64,000 bases of DNA from Cercis canadensis. Taxonomy: Eukaryota > Streptophyta > Magnoliopsida > Fabales > Fabaceae. Positions within the stretch are counted from its first letter, which is position 1, and the number at the start of each line of letters is the position of its first letter. Where the stretch lies: NCBI GenBank assembly GCA_003255065.1, contig QAOA01002417.1, forward strand, positions 1,931,705 to 1,995,704, given 5' to 3'. The translations under genes and the position numbers were made by a program. Below are positions 26,495 to 38,126 of the stretch, piece by piece. The notes below the pieces were generated by a model. The model was not told where the DNA came from, made no database searches, and worked only from the letters and a program-made list of their open reading frames with translations.

Positions 26495-28140
26495 TGGTGT
26501 TTGGTGTAGGGAATGTTTTATTCTTAACTAGACTATATTCCTAGAAATCCTATTTCAAGGAATGAGATTCCTAAGAAAATTAACAAAATATGTTTGGTTA
26601 TCACTTAATTTTTCTAAGAATAATATGGTGTATTCTCAATAAAATTTCATTCTCATGTTTGGTTCAAGTAAAATATTACTATGAATGTAATCAACTTTTT
26701 AGTCCAGTTTGAAACATAATAAGGGTAGGAATTTTCCCACATTACTTTCTCCTTTCTTTCTCTCTGTTCTTGTTTCTGACAAAAGGGCAGAAAGAAGAGA
26801 ATGGTGACCTGCGAAAGATGAGATGATGAAGAGGAAGAGTGTGTTATGCATCTTCCATGACCAGTCATTGTGCTTACAATGCCTTTACATTTTCTCCAAC
26901 GAGGGACCTGTTCTTCAACAAGTCCATCTCAAAGCCATCAACTAAATGCAGACCTTTTTTCTTATCCTCCATAACCAATGCTACTGGATCCTATAACACC
27001 CTTGTTTCTGAGGTCCCATTCTCTCTCTTTAATTCCAACTCCACCAGCTTACCACGTTCACTGTCACAAAGCAAGCAGTCAACAGAAATGCTGAGAAGAG
27101 CAATTCTGGTCCATAATAATATGGTCAAACTCCCAGAAGTTCATCTAAAAGTTAAACAAACAAAATATAAGACTCCTCCAAAACAGAAAACTGAAGTAAA
27201 TGGCTCAGTTGCCTGGACTCATACAGAAAACTTTTAAAGTAAACCTACTAGCTTCAGATTCAGAAAAACTAAAAAAAATTCTAAACACATACTGTACCCT
27301 AGAAAGAAAATTTAGTAGTTGAAACGTGACAGTAACCAGATTTACGAGCTCAAGTCATGTAGAACATGATTGTATTCCATTTTCGTTTCTGCTTTCTCAA
27401 CAACAGACCAATAGACGAGAACGCATTAAACAGAGAATCATATTGGAATTTTACGAACACAAATTGACAAACCATAACCAAATTTCATGAACACGCCAGT
27501 ATAAAAACGAAGTTCATATAATTTTCTCATGGAAAATATGTATTTTACTACGCAAACAAACGGAGGAGCAAGCAAATTTGGCGCTTACTCTTGATCTCAC
27601 AAGGGCCAGAATCGGATGAAGGTGGATAGAGAACAAGGGGGATTCGGGCGAGGAATCCACAGTGCTGACTTCTACTTCGCCATCACCATCGTCCGTGGAA
27701 GACAGTGAGGATTCGAAAGTGACGCAATTCTCAAGAGAACCAGCGGCAATTTGGGACCTCCATGGAATAACAGTGCTCTCGTTCATGGTGATTTTGCCCT
27801 CTGGCTCCATCACCACCGGGTTCGTCTCTGTGCTCAGTATCTGACTCTGCAGAAGAAGAAGAGGACGACGACGATGAAGAGGAATGGCGTAGAATACACA
27901 ATTTGACAGAGGGAGAGAACCAGCGAAAGGGTAATTGAGTAATTTTACAATGCAATTCCCACCGGAATCTTACTTTCCCACCCTCAAATGTGAGAATGAA
28001 ATTTTCAAGTTTTATGTACAAATTTTTATTTTTGGGTATTTTTTATTCTCAAGAATAATTTTTTATTTCTTGTATTAAATATGGAAAACTTTTATTCTCA
28101 TCTCACTTTTGTAGAAATTTTAAAACATACCTGATACCAA
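26495..28140. mobile_element. Possible hAT-like non-autonomous element enclosing gene-like DNA
   Basis: The left edge reads GGTGGTGTTTGGTGTAGG and the right edge, in reverse, GGTAGTGTTTGGTATCAGG, an imperfect terminal inverted repeat. Inside both ends are similar AT-rich subterminal stretches containing ATTCTCA and AAGAATAAT blocks. Between them lies sequence that reads partly as protein. I could not find a matching 8-bp target duplication, so two separate small elements flanking a host gene remain possible. Confidence 0.35.
27589..27810 (-). CDS. Hypothetical protein, first exon only (74 codons)
   Basis: A minus-strand frame starts with ATG at 27,810 and runs 74 codons to a good splice donor (AGATCAAGA then GTAAGC). 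It reads MEPEGKITMNESTVIPWRSQ and continues with an acidic serine-rich middle (SSLSSTDDGDGEVEV) and SPLFSIHLHPILALVRSR. The donor is in phase 0. A possible later exon lies near 26,985-27,110, where the same strand reads LLCDSERGKLVELELKREN and then meets a TAG, but I could not find an acceptor that joins it cleanly. A CT-rich leader lies upstream of the ATG. I do not recognise the family. It could be a small host gene or a captured gene fragment. Confidence 0.35.
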
Positions 28141-28379
28141 ACACTACCTTAAAGCTATCAAGAATTGTGGATATTTTCTTTTTTTGAATTTTTATTTTAT
28201 TTAAAATGTGTGTCGACGATGTTTTGTCCGACATAAATTAAAAGTTTAAAATTTCAATTTTTTTAAGGAAGTTTCTTAAATATTTTTTATNTATGATAAT
28301 TGAGACGGAGAGGGAAAGGGAACGAAAATCAAAATTATAACTAGGTCTAGGTATAGTCTTTGGGGGAAAAAGATTAAAT

Positions 28380-28682
28380 TACCTATAGCACTAGAAAAAA
28401 TATTGGAGTTAGACCACAGGTACAAGTTTGCTAAAGTTTTAATAGGATTATAATTTGGATAACCAATAAACTAATCACGTCGGGTGATTAAATAGGATTT
28501 CCTATGACACTTGGAAAAAGGGTGGGATTAGACCATATAGACAAGTTTCTAAAAATTGTAATAGGACTATAATATGGATAACCACTAAAACAACCTCAAC
28601 GAGTAATCTAATAGGATTTTTTTATTCTGTGTCGTCCCCCACCGTAATGCCTAGCCGCGCATCGCGCGGGGCCTAATACTAG
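28380..28682 (+). mobile_element. Helitron 3' end
   Basis: The terminal signature is complete: a 6-bp GC-rich hairpin CCGCGC-ATC-GCGCGG at 28,655-28,669, then a short spacer and CTAG at 28,679-28,682, followed by T. This hairpin-plus-CTAG/T arrangement is the hallmark of plant Helitron 3' termini. Upstream lie two diverged copies of a unit of about 120 bp that contains TTAGACCA and TATGGATAACCA-like blocks, probably part of the element body. I could not place the 5' terminus, and no Rep/helicase coding sequence is visible, so it is non-autonomous or truncated. Confidence 0.65.
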
Positions 28683-29869
28683 TTGTTATTAAATAGACAT
28701 ACATGTCAAACACATATAAATCTCATATTTAAACTTCAATTTTTCAAATTTTGTAAGACATGAGTGTTACAAATATTTAAAATATGGCCAATTATATAAT
28801 ACTACAAGTAGTGTCATATAACATATGTAAAATTAATTGCTAAGATAATTTGTTCTATTAGTTTTATTATCTCATACTTATTAAATAAAAAAAAAAATTT
28901 TAGAATTATTTATTCATCACTTTTTTTTTTTATTTCTTACGAGGTAATTCTTGTATTTTTTGTTTTGAACTAATTTATGCTCAAATTTTGACATATACCC
29001 TAATCAATAGTACTTCTAGCAAAGTTAAATTATTTCATTAATTTTACTTGCGATATAATATCACTTTTAGTATTAAATAATGAGTCTTAAAATATTATTA
29101 ATTAAAGTTATTATTTTTATAAATTATAACTATATAAATTTATATATCTTAAAACTGTGTGATTCATGATTTCACGTTACTACGCATACCCCCGTTCATT
29201 ATTTCCGTTAACGTTACAGGATCTTAAGGATTAAGCACTACTTTATTAAGTAATTATTTGATTAATTAATCACCAACCATAAGAAACCTCCTCCAATTTC
29301 TCTTCTGTGCATTCCATCTATAGCTTGGGTTTGCCGCAGTCTCTCTCTTTCTCTCTCCTAGGGTTCGGTATCTGCAGGAAAGAGCATCGAACTTCTCTAA
29401 TGTTCACGCCAAACCTTCTCCGTATCAAAGCAGGATTCATCTAATTCTCGTTGAGTCTGTATTTCGTCTGCCCAGCCGACTTGAATCCCAAATCTGCAAT
29501 TTCTTATTAGGGTTTCGCCTCAATTATGATTATAATCTCTTCTCACTTCACTGACTCCGTCTTAATCTGTCAGAATCTTCGTGTTTTTGGTCCTGGTTTG
29601 AATCCTTTCGCACCTTATTGCATGGCGAATCACTCCGTTGCTTCTCGCTAATTTTATTCCCATAGCTGTTTCCTCTGGGAGTTCTTTCTGAAAATATGTA
29701 AAACAGTGAACTTTTGTTCTTGGGATCTATTTTTGGTAGTTCTAGATCAGCGAGAATAGGAGGAATCTACAATAGTTTTTGGTGAAATCTTGGTGTTTCG
29801 AAATTTAATACTCCTTGGGATTGAAGGGTTCAAGTCATTAATTTTCATTCTTAGCTCTGTCATCAGCTA
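28683..29869. other. Spacer, promoter and 5' leader of the ankyrin gene
   Basis: AT-rich spacer up to about 29,280, then pyrimidine-rich sequence (CTCTCTCTTTCTCTCTCC near 29,340), characteristic of a plant 5' leader, running toward the ATG at 29,870. A leader intron is possible but not assigned. Confidence 0.5.
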
Positions 29870-32505
29870 ATGGTTATCAAATTGCTGAAAGATATGCCCC
29901 AGGAGCAGACGGGTCCATTGAAAAGGAGCTTGTCACGAAGGCGCTCGTCGAGGTCTGGGGTAGATACGGATGACAGGGGCTGGACGTCACTTCATGTTTG
30001 CGCTCGGAAAGGTGATATCAAAGTGGTAAGTTAAATTCCTGAGTCCTCCTCTCTGTAGTTCATTTTTTGCACAATCACCTTATCCCATTCATACTTCTTT
30101 AATTCCTGAATGTTGAGATAGTAAAATGGAGTGTATACATTCCCTTCGATGATTAAGCATGTTACTAATGAACATGAATTAAGAGAAGAGAACGCCCTGC
30201 CTTTTAGATGAGAAATTTCAAATTTATATGTGGTGTCGAATAAAGAGAGAATAGAGGGAAACACAAAAATGAAACAGTAGGTAGTTTTCTTTTTTCCTTC
30301 GATGCTATGTTGCCCACATATTGATTTGGTTTTCCTTTTAGTCTATTACTTGTTAAAAATTAAATTCAGATCTTTAATGAGTGCTTTCTGCTTCATTTGA
30401 AGCATGATAGCTTTTATATCTTAGGTTATGGTAATAAAATAATTAATTCATATTATATTATATAAGATTGATGTACAAAATCTGGTATATTATCTCTCGT
30501 GTCTTGAATACTCATGTTAGTGGTCCTAGTATTCCCTTGTAAGGTAGTGGATTGGTTTTCTCCCCCATTTGTTAAGAAGCTGCATTTGGCTGGATGGTTT
30601 TAAGTGGTAATTTGAGGTATAAGGTCAAAGCGTAGTTGTACTTTAAAAACTGGATTCGGGTTTTAATTGTCTGGTGATATCCAGGTCATATATTTGTCTT
30701 CTTCACATAGCAATTTTCCGTAGATAGCAGCTGTAATGTTCAAAGATGTTTGAAATGCAAATTTTTTTGTCCTCTCCCCCCTTGAAAATGCCCTTTCAAA
30801 TTGTAAGGGGGGGAAGAGTTCTCACTCTTGATGTTACATTTAATTATAACATCGATGGAGATTGTTTAGGTGGAATATTGTATTGATTAATAAATGCAAC
30901 TTTGAGGTATATAGTAAAGTGATCAGCTTTTTATTTTAGTCCAGCTGTAAGAAATTCGGTGCATGAGTAAAATATTTAAAATTTAGGTGTTGTGGCCTGC
31001 GAGATGTGGATTGTATTCTGGAAGTGCAATCATCCCTAGGTAGAATGGAAGCTGGCCTTCGTTCTCTCATTGATGATACTATTTGATTTCTTGTGGGGAT
31101 ATATTTTGAAACTTTGAGCCAGTTATCTGGGTCACGTATTCCATCATCAAATTCCAACTTAATACATATATCACCTCTTGCTAGAGCCACATTTACTTTC
31201 TACAATGTGGACTGGGAATAGAACAGTCATAATGGATTAGTTATGAGTAGAGAGCTGGCTTTGCTGGAATGGTCTTCTATTCGCAAAGAAAGTGAGGATT
31301 CCACTGATTATTAACTGTTCTTCTGTTTTCTTCAGACTTTCCAGTTTCACATTTTGTTGAGTGTTGAGTGGTACAAGCTACAGTCACAAAATTGTTTATT
31401 TGTTAGGCAGACAAATATCAAGGCCAAAAAAAAAAAAGTTAGGGAGACAAATATAGTGCAGAAGGCAATTTGGTCCGTCAATTAAGGTTCTGCAATTTGA
31501 CTTTTGGATCCTCTTTTGCCAGTTAATTTGTTTTATGTAAAGTGTTCAGAGAGATTGTGGGTGGTTGCATTTGATGTGTATGCATGGCTAGAACGAAATA
31601 GGGATGGTTCTCAACAGGTAGACAGTTAGATGATTTTTTTCAATTGGTATTAGAGACTTCGTTTTTATTCTGTTAGTTTTTGCTGGTTTTTTCTGCTTTT
31701 CTTTTTATGTCGACTGGTGTGCATTGATGCTCTCTGTTGGCCTTTGCCTCCCTGAAAAGATTATTTTTTTGTCGTTTATGTTGATTCCAGGCTGAATTTA
31801 AGAAATCTTGTGTCTAGATCAATTTCTGCTAATTGTGCTGTAAATTACTACTTTTTGTTCTCATGCAGTTGAGATTTGTAAACTTTTCTTTGGATGATTT
31901 AGGTAATGATTGTTTGTTTCATTAAGGTTGTGCCGTATCTGGAGCAGAGTGGATATTCAATTCTCTCATTTGTTGTTGCTTTCAGACATGTGCTAATGAT
32001 ATTTCTGAACAGGTAAAACAACTTCTTGATGAAGGAATGGATGTAAATGCGGCTGCATTGGGCCCAAAATCAAAAGGGGTGACCCCTCTCCACCTTGCTG
32101 CTGAAGGTGGTCACCTTGAAGTCATGGATGAATTGCTTGAGCGTGGTGCCAATATTGATGCCAGAATTAAGGGTGCTTGTGGCTGTAAGTCGTTTCATGT
32201 TCCCAAGCTCAGTGCTATCTTTTGTACGTTTGTGTGCATGGAAATGTCAGTTTTCATATTAATGAGGTTGTTCTTTTCTTAATTTAGGGACACCACTCCA
32301 TATTGCTGCCAAAGAAAGGAGGAGGGAGGCGGTGAAATTCCTGATAGAGAATGGAGCATTCTTGCCCCCTGATATCAATGATAGCCGATTTAATCCCCCT
32401 CTTCATTACTGCCCGGGACTTGAATGGGCCTATGAGGAGATGAGGCGACTTCGACAACAAGAAAACTCATCAGCGGGAGAAACCTCTTACAGCTCGGAAA
32501 GCTAA
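29870..32505 (+). CDS. PIA2: Phytochrome-interacting ankyrin-repeat protein (PIA1/PIA2-like)
   Basis: Three exons, 29,870-30,025, 32,013-32,184 and 32,288-32,505, with GT-AG borders and consistent phase (0, then 1), give 181 residues. After a basic serine/arginine-rich start (RSLSRRRSSRSG) come ankyrin repeats: DDRGWTSLHVCARKGDIKVV, then GVTPLHLAAEGGHLEVMDEL and CGWTPLHIAAKERRREAVKF. A conserved C-terminal block, DSRFNPPLHYCPGLEWAYEE, is the signature of the plant PIA proteins. The serine-rich tail ends SSES. Arabidopsis PIA2 binds phytochrome A and influences anthocyanin accumulation; that function is known for the relative, not shown here. The gene appears intact. PIA1 versus PIA2 assignment is uncertain. 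Confidence 0.93.
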
Positions 32506-33263
32506 AACTTGTTCTTCAGAGATTGTGGTTGATGCTTGATCTATAGTTTAATTCCTTTGTCTGGTGTGAACTTATATGAGTGAAATAAGCAAGTTATCTG
32601 ATATGTAATGCTTGTTGTCATGTTCATACATGGTCTTTCATGTACTGTGATGTGTTTCTACTTTAATGTGTCGAATACTTTGAGCATTGTGTCTATGGGA
32701 ACATCGAAACAGTATTGTACATGTTATGGTGTGTATGAACTCGCATTCCATTGTGCAAGTAGTTTTTTGCGCCTCTACATCTATTCCTCGTTTCACCGTA
32801 GCTGTCGAGATTTAAAAATTATGGTACTAGACACGGAACGGAAGTGCCTTTAAGGAGAAAAATTTTAAAAAAGAAAAGAGAATTTTTTAAATCTACTGTG
32901 AGGAGGAGAATGTATTAATCGCAGAACAGGAGCCTCTGGTTCTGAGCCCATGTATTCCATTGTCTCAAGGTTCGCCTAAATGGGAAGGTTGGGCCTACAA
33001 GGTTCACTCATCATTGCTAGTGCCTCAAGTCTCATAGATAAATGGAAAATCGACAATAACCAGAAAAAAGGAAACTCCCATATAACAGAATTTCTCCTTA
33101 CAATTATTTGAACAGGAAAAAGAATCTAAAAGGAGGTTCTCGGCGTATTTAACCCTTTGCTGCAATATTTGGTCTCCTATCTTTTCCTCCATAAATACAA
33201 TTAACTCCTTTTTTGACAAATGACAAGTATGTATGGGCATCTCATCTCAACCAACCACTTATA
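32506..33263. other. 3' flank of the ankyrin gene up to the giant element
   Basis: Contains the 3' UTR of the ankyrin gene and unremarkable spacer. It ends at the first base of the long terminal inverted repeat. Confidence 0.6.
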
Positions 33264-33430
33264 GGGTGGTGCTATACTACACCCCCCCGATTGTGACTAG
33301 TGTACCATTTGGCTGATTTTTGCAGGTTCTGTCTGTAGGCATTTGAAAAGGCACCGGTGATTGACAAGATTTGGAAATTATAAAATTGGCACTGAACTTT
33401 AATAATTTACAGAGTGACCCAACCCATACA

Positions 33431-33442
33431 AAACGCGCGTTT
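33431..33442. promoter_or_regulatory. AAACGCGCGTTT palindrome (terminal repeat, left copy 1)
   Basis: Perfect 12-bp palindrome; copies also at 33,570-33,581, 62,525-62,536 and 62,664-62,675. Conserved placement in both ends suggests a protein-binding site, possibly for the transposase. That function is inference. Confidence 0.5.
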
Positions 33443-33569
33443 CGTATGAAACAGCTGCCCACCTGCCCATTTGCCCAGTGATAAAACGACGTCGCCCAGT
33501 TGTGTATTTTTGGAAATTATAAAACTGGCACTGAACTTTGCTAATTAACAAGGCGACCCATTGCAGATA

Positions 33570-33581
33570 AAACGCGCGTTT
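33570..33581. promoter_or_regulatory. AAACGCGCGTTT palindrome (terminal repeat, left copy 2)
   Basis: Second left copy, about 139 bases from the first, followed by a CGACGTCG palindrome at 33,627-33,634. The first copy is likewise followed by CGACGTCG at 33,487-33,494. Confidence 0.5.
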
Positions 33582-34066
33582 TGTATGAAAGGAACCGCTT
33601 GCCTGCCCAGCTGCCCAAACCTCAAACGACGTCGCATATCTCCTTGTTCAGTTAGGTCTTTTCCTCTCCGCTGGTGAGCTGAAAGGTGTGAAAAATCCCC
33701 AAGTTTGTGAAAAATCCGTAAGTGGGAAAAATCCCCAAGTCTCCTAGCTACATTCGGCGCATCTTTGGTGGTGGTCGCTTGTGGGTTGCTCAGTAACCCG
33801 TTCTTCACTTCTTCCTGTTCCTCTCCGCTGAGGGTGTGGCTCACATTTTGAAAATCCCTAACACCCTTTTTACCTCCCTGACCTAAGAAGTTCTTCACAT
33901 CCGGCACCGCCTGTCGTCCCTGGCATCACCGGCGGTAATCCAGCTGCCGCATCACCTATTTTTCTCCCGTTGTAAGTGTACGTCGTTTTATTATGATTTT
34001 CTGTAATATGGAAGAGTCTATTTGGCTTCACTTTCATAAATGGCGGACTGTCTGCTTTTGTTTCAG

Positions 34067-36004
34067 AATTGTGAAAGATTTTTGGAATTCTGAACTTGAA
34101 GAGGAGAAGAAGTGGGACTTCAACAAGGTAATCGTATCTCTCTGTATTTTATTAGTCAGTGATTTCTCTGTCTGTCCCTCCATCCGTTCCCTTTGTGTTC
34201 AATTAATTTTAGCGATCTAGGGTTGTCTTAACATGAGCGGTAATATGTTTTGTAATTAGATTAGTGTTTTGTTTTCCGGTAATTGGCGGACCGTTTAAAT
34301 GATGGGATTTGGTCTTTTATGCAAAGCTTGTGCTGAGTTTCTGTGATGTTGAAATTCTAATTTGAGAAATTTTAGCTATTGCACTTATGTAAAGTTCAAA
34401 TATTTAACTGAAAAAGGGGAATACAAATTGCACTTATGTAAAGTTTTAATACAGGTGTATGACCAGTGAACAGTTGTTATTGTGATATATGGGTTGGTTT
34501 GATAGAGTACGTGAATACTTTGATGGAGGTGTTTCAGTTCTTAATTAAACTCTGAAAACAGTTTTTAAATTTTCAACATATTCCTCTTATATGGAAGATA
34601 TTACTGTTTGTTGAGATTGGTGGACAATTTGGATTGTCAGACGATGTTATGTGATTGTGTAAACTTCATTAAGTGTAATTTATCAATTTATCCATAGGAA
34701 ACGATGACTCAATATACCTAATTAAGCCTCTGCCTTCCTCAGTTTCTTTGCAGAACAGATGTTTTGGTAGTCTGTTGTTTGTTTGTTTGTTGAGGAAATG
34801 CGAAAGAAGTGAAACGTTTTTAATTGAGGTTATTTGTTGGCATACACATACGGTTGTAGTTTGAAATATTTGAAAGAGCCCTTGTTGTGAGGGCCTCAGG
34901 GACAATGTTGTTCCTGTAGTTTCAGTTTGTCTACCATACATAAATAAGATGGTAAAAAATGGGTAGTGTGATGTTTGTATGAGCTTGGTTGTCTTATCTT
35001 AGGTAATCTTACGAATAGTCGAAATAGTATACTCTATGTTTAGATGGTTGTGGAATGAAGAGTTGAGACTTTGTAAATGCACAGATTTTATAATGAATTA
35101 AATCTCTTGTAATTCTTGAACCTACTATGCAGGCAGTTTAAGTTTGTGAGACTACATTAATTATTGTGGATTTTTACTGTGATTCCAGAATGTTTTTCCA
35201 TAAGAATTGCTAGTACTGTGATACCATTGGTTTTTCTTATCTTGCTCAATATAGTGTAGTAGGCATATGTATATTACACTTGTTGTAGCTATTGTTATAA
35301 TTTTAACGGAGAAGATTGATATGCTCAACTGATGTAAAAACTTGTTCAGCATTATGAGAGTAGGCATAGAAGGAGTGACATATATGAACGGGTAATAGAT
35401 TGAGATAGGATAAATGATGGTGGAAATTTTGCTTTGAATTCGGCACCAGAGCATGTTAGAATGAAAAAATTATAATTGACTACAATTGTCTATATGTATT
35501 TGTTGCAGATGCTTGATGGAGCAGTGAAGGTATGATACCACTCTATTTATGGTTTATAGTCAAGTAAATGTGTTTTTGGTATTATGAAAATAAATATTAA
35601 TAATTGGATGTGAATTCACCAAACAAAAGGTTCTTGCGGATAGAGTGGAGTTGTTAGAGGACATGCTGGCATATTTGAAGGGTGAGGTGACAATTATGCA
35701 GGAGGAATGGAGGTGTAGATGCGGGAGGCGTAAAGGAAGTTGCAATTTTGGAAAAGGTTGTACGGGAGACATTTTTAAGAGACGTAGGAAGGGTGAAAGG
35801 AAGAAGAAGAAAAAGAAGAAGAAGGCTAGGAATTTCATTTCCTTCTGTAATAGAGAGCGTAAATGTTTTAAAAGTCCAGTAAAGGTAAGTTTGGATATAA
35901 TTTTTGTAATGATAAAAATGATTATTTCTATGAATGACCTTAATGTAATTGTTGAATTGTAGAGAACAAGGAAGCAGCTATTTGGAGAAGCCATAGAGGA
36001 GTAA
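34067..36004 (+). CDS. Basic lysine-rich protein of the giant element (partial model)
   Basis: Four consecutive exons in one phase can be joined: 34,067-34,127 (reads IVKDFWNSELEEEKKWDFNK), 35,509-35,529, 35,630-35,884 and 35,963-36,004 (TAA). All introns have GT-AG borders. The third exon starts VLADRVELLEDMLAYLKGEV, a short amphipathic helix. It continues with a cysteine-containing stretch (EEWRCRCGRRKGSCNFGKGC) and a run of lysines ([12 protein letters not shown]), a strong nuclear-localisation or nucleic-acid-binding signal. The first exon lies inside the terminal repeat and is also present at the right end (60,238-60,300, minus). An upstream exon with the start codon was not identified. 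I do not recognise the family; the four cysteines could be a zinc site. Confidence 0.5.
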
Positions 36005-38126
36005 TTGAATGACCAACATCGTACGTTAGTAGTTGTATAATTAATTTAAAATGAATTTATTGTAGTGATGAACGTTACTAGGTTGTAAGTTTTATGCTTT
36101 GGTGCAATAAAGAACTGTGTGTGATGAAAAATAGTTTGTGTGAAATGTATGGGATAATAGTCTTTATAAAAGTTTGGAGGATTTTATTTCTTGCCCTTAT
36201 AACTGCAAATTAGATATATTAGATTACAATGAGTGAGTGTTGTTATGAGGGTTGAGAGTGTGTCCAAGTATGTATTTGATTACTTATATGAAGTTATAAT
36301 ATAATAATAATTATTAGGTATAAGTAGTATTATTATGTTTTGTTGTATTGTGTGTGTTTTTTTTAACGTTGCCAAACTTTATTTTGTTATGTTGTAGCCA
36401 ATGTGTTTGAAGTGTAGTGAATAAAGTGAAATTGACGTGAGGTAGCTTTAATTCGTGGTAATTGGTTGTGTAACTAAATATGATGGCTTGCAGATATATA
36501 TATATATATATGTCGGCAATATATATTAGTTTAAATTGTGCTTGATTCAATTATCCGATAAAAGGCCAGAAGCCCTGTATTACTCTTCGCTCATCAGTTT
36601 CATGACTTACTTGACCTAACAAACTCTTTATGAAATGAGGTTCAAAGGCAGTTAGTGTAACAGCATGCATTACAAGTGAAGGGCCCAATTGTTCATATTA
36701 TGTGGCTATTAGGAGGACTTACAAAAAAAAAATATTGGTAAAGTGAGTTAAAGGTGGCCCTTGAGGACGTTAAAGGGCAGTAATTGGGATGAGCAGAAGG
36801 TTGGGGGTTTTTAAAAAGGGAGATTAGGATTGGAGTGTGTTTGGAATTTAGTTTAAATGGGTTGATGTTGTGTTGTAATTATTGTATTCTTCTTTCTCCA
36901 ATACATAGATTAATAATTGTTTTGTTTCCTTCTGTCTGAGAAAGGGAAAACAAATAAGAGAAAGGGAGAGAATTTTGCAGACGTTAGCACTATTGTTAAG
37001 GAAGCGGCAGCTGCCACATAAGGAATGAGCATTCTCTAGGATATGGGCTTTTTTATTTTTTTAACATGAGATTCTTTTAGGTTGGTTGATTTATTTATTT
37101 TTAGTAGTTCTCGAATTCATTTATAATTGGGAGTTGTTTCCATTAACATTTCAGAAAAGAACAACTTGAGCCCAAGATGGCTATAGTTAAGCAGAACAGA
37201 AATTGCGTGTGAGCTATGTTCATCTTAAGCGGGAAATTGAGAGATAATAATATTATAAGAATGAGATTGATGATGTGCACATTTTAGCGTCAGTAATGTT
37301 ATGTATAAAAGTTAACGGTATAACACTGACGTCAATTTTTAAGGTTACCCTAAACTGGGATTAGGATACTTATTTATACAAGTTGTAAGCTTACGGTATT
37401 TTTGCAATGGCTAGACATAGGAAATACAGTTCTCATACAAGTAACTACCAATTATTGAAATAAAATATTACACTATTTGGTAGGAAAAAATAAGTAGTTA
37501 TAAATAAAATAGTAATGGAAACTTAGGACTTAGTCCCATATAAGATTTCCAAAAACTGGGAGGGCCGATTGGGGAAATTGATATTGGGCCTTTTCCAATT
37601 CAATTGGTTTTCAATGATGGGCCTGAAACGTAGGGTTGGGTATTTTTAGTGAGGAGATTATTTGAAACCAAACCCAGCAATGATTTACCATTTTGGGCTA
37701 TGTAGCTGGCTTTTCTATGGGTTGAAGCATTAAAATGTCCAGCCAGGTTAAAAAGGCATTATTTGTAGGAAAAAAAAAAAAAAAATTATTATATAATTTT
37801 GATATTTATATATGTGTCATATTATATAAGAGTAAGATAGATGTAAACAATTTTTAAGTTTATTTTAAAAAAATAAGATACATTATATTTATATTTAATA
37901 AAATATGAACATAATGTATGCTTGTTATGAAAGTGTAGTATGATATGATTATGTGATATGTAGAATTTTCAAACAAATATTTTATGTCACTCATACATTT
38001 TTGTGTTTACAATAATATTATTGACAAAGTAGACAGATTTTATTATAAACTAACTGTTCTGTTTGGATATTAGGATTGGAGTATCTTAATTAATTAAATG
38101 AGTTATTTGCAAAAGTCATGACAAAG
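36005..38126. other. Non-coding stretch inside the giant element
   Basis: AT-rich, with a short (TA)n run near 36,494-36,511. No supported gene. Confidence 0.55.

Larger units (their letters stand above)
33264..34566 (+). repeat. Left terminal inverted repeat of the giant element
   Basis: About 1.3 kb that matches the right end in reverse. Its outer part contains two tandem diverged units of about 140 bp, each with a TGGCACTGAACTTT block, an AAACGCGCGTTT palindrome and a CGACGTCG palindrome. The inner part contains an exon of the basic-protein gene (34,067-34,127), also present at the right end. A segment of the right repeat (60,376-62,106) has no counterpart here. Confidence 0.85.

Noticed and set aside
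33545..33907. Minus-strand 120-codon frame inside the left terminal repeat.
   Set aside because: It is created by the repeated GC-rich palindromic units and short direct repeats of the terminal repeat.
35436..35450. GAATTCGGCACCAGA resembles the EcoRI cDNA-library adaptor GAATTCGGCACGAG.
   Set aside because: It differs from the adaptor at one position and lies in continuous genomic sequence with no sign of a junction; chance match.
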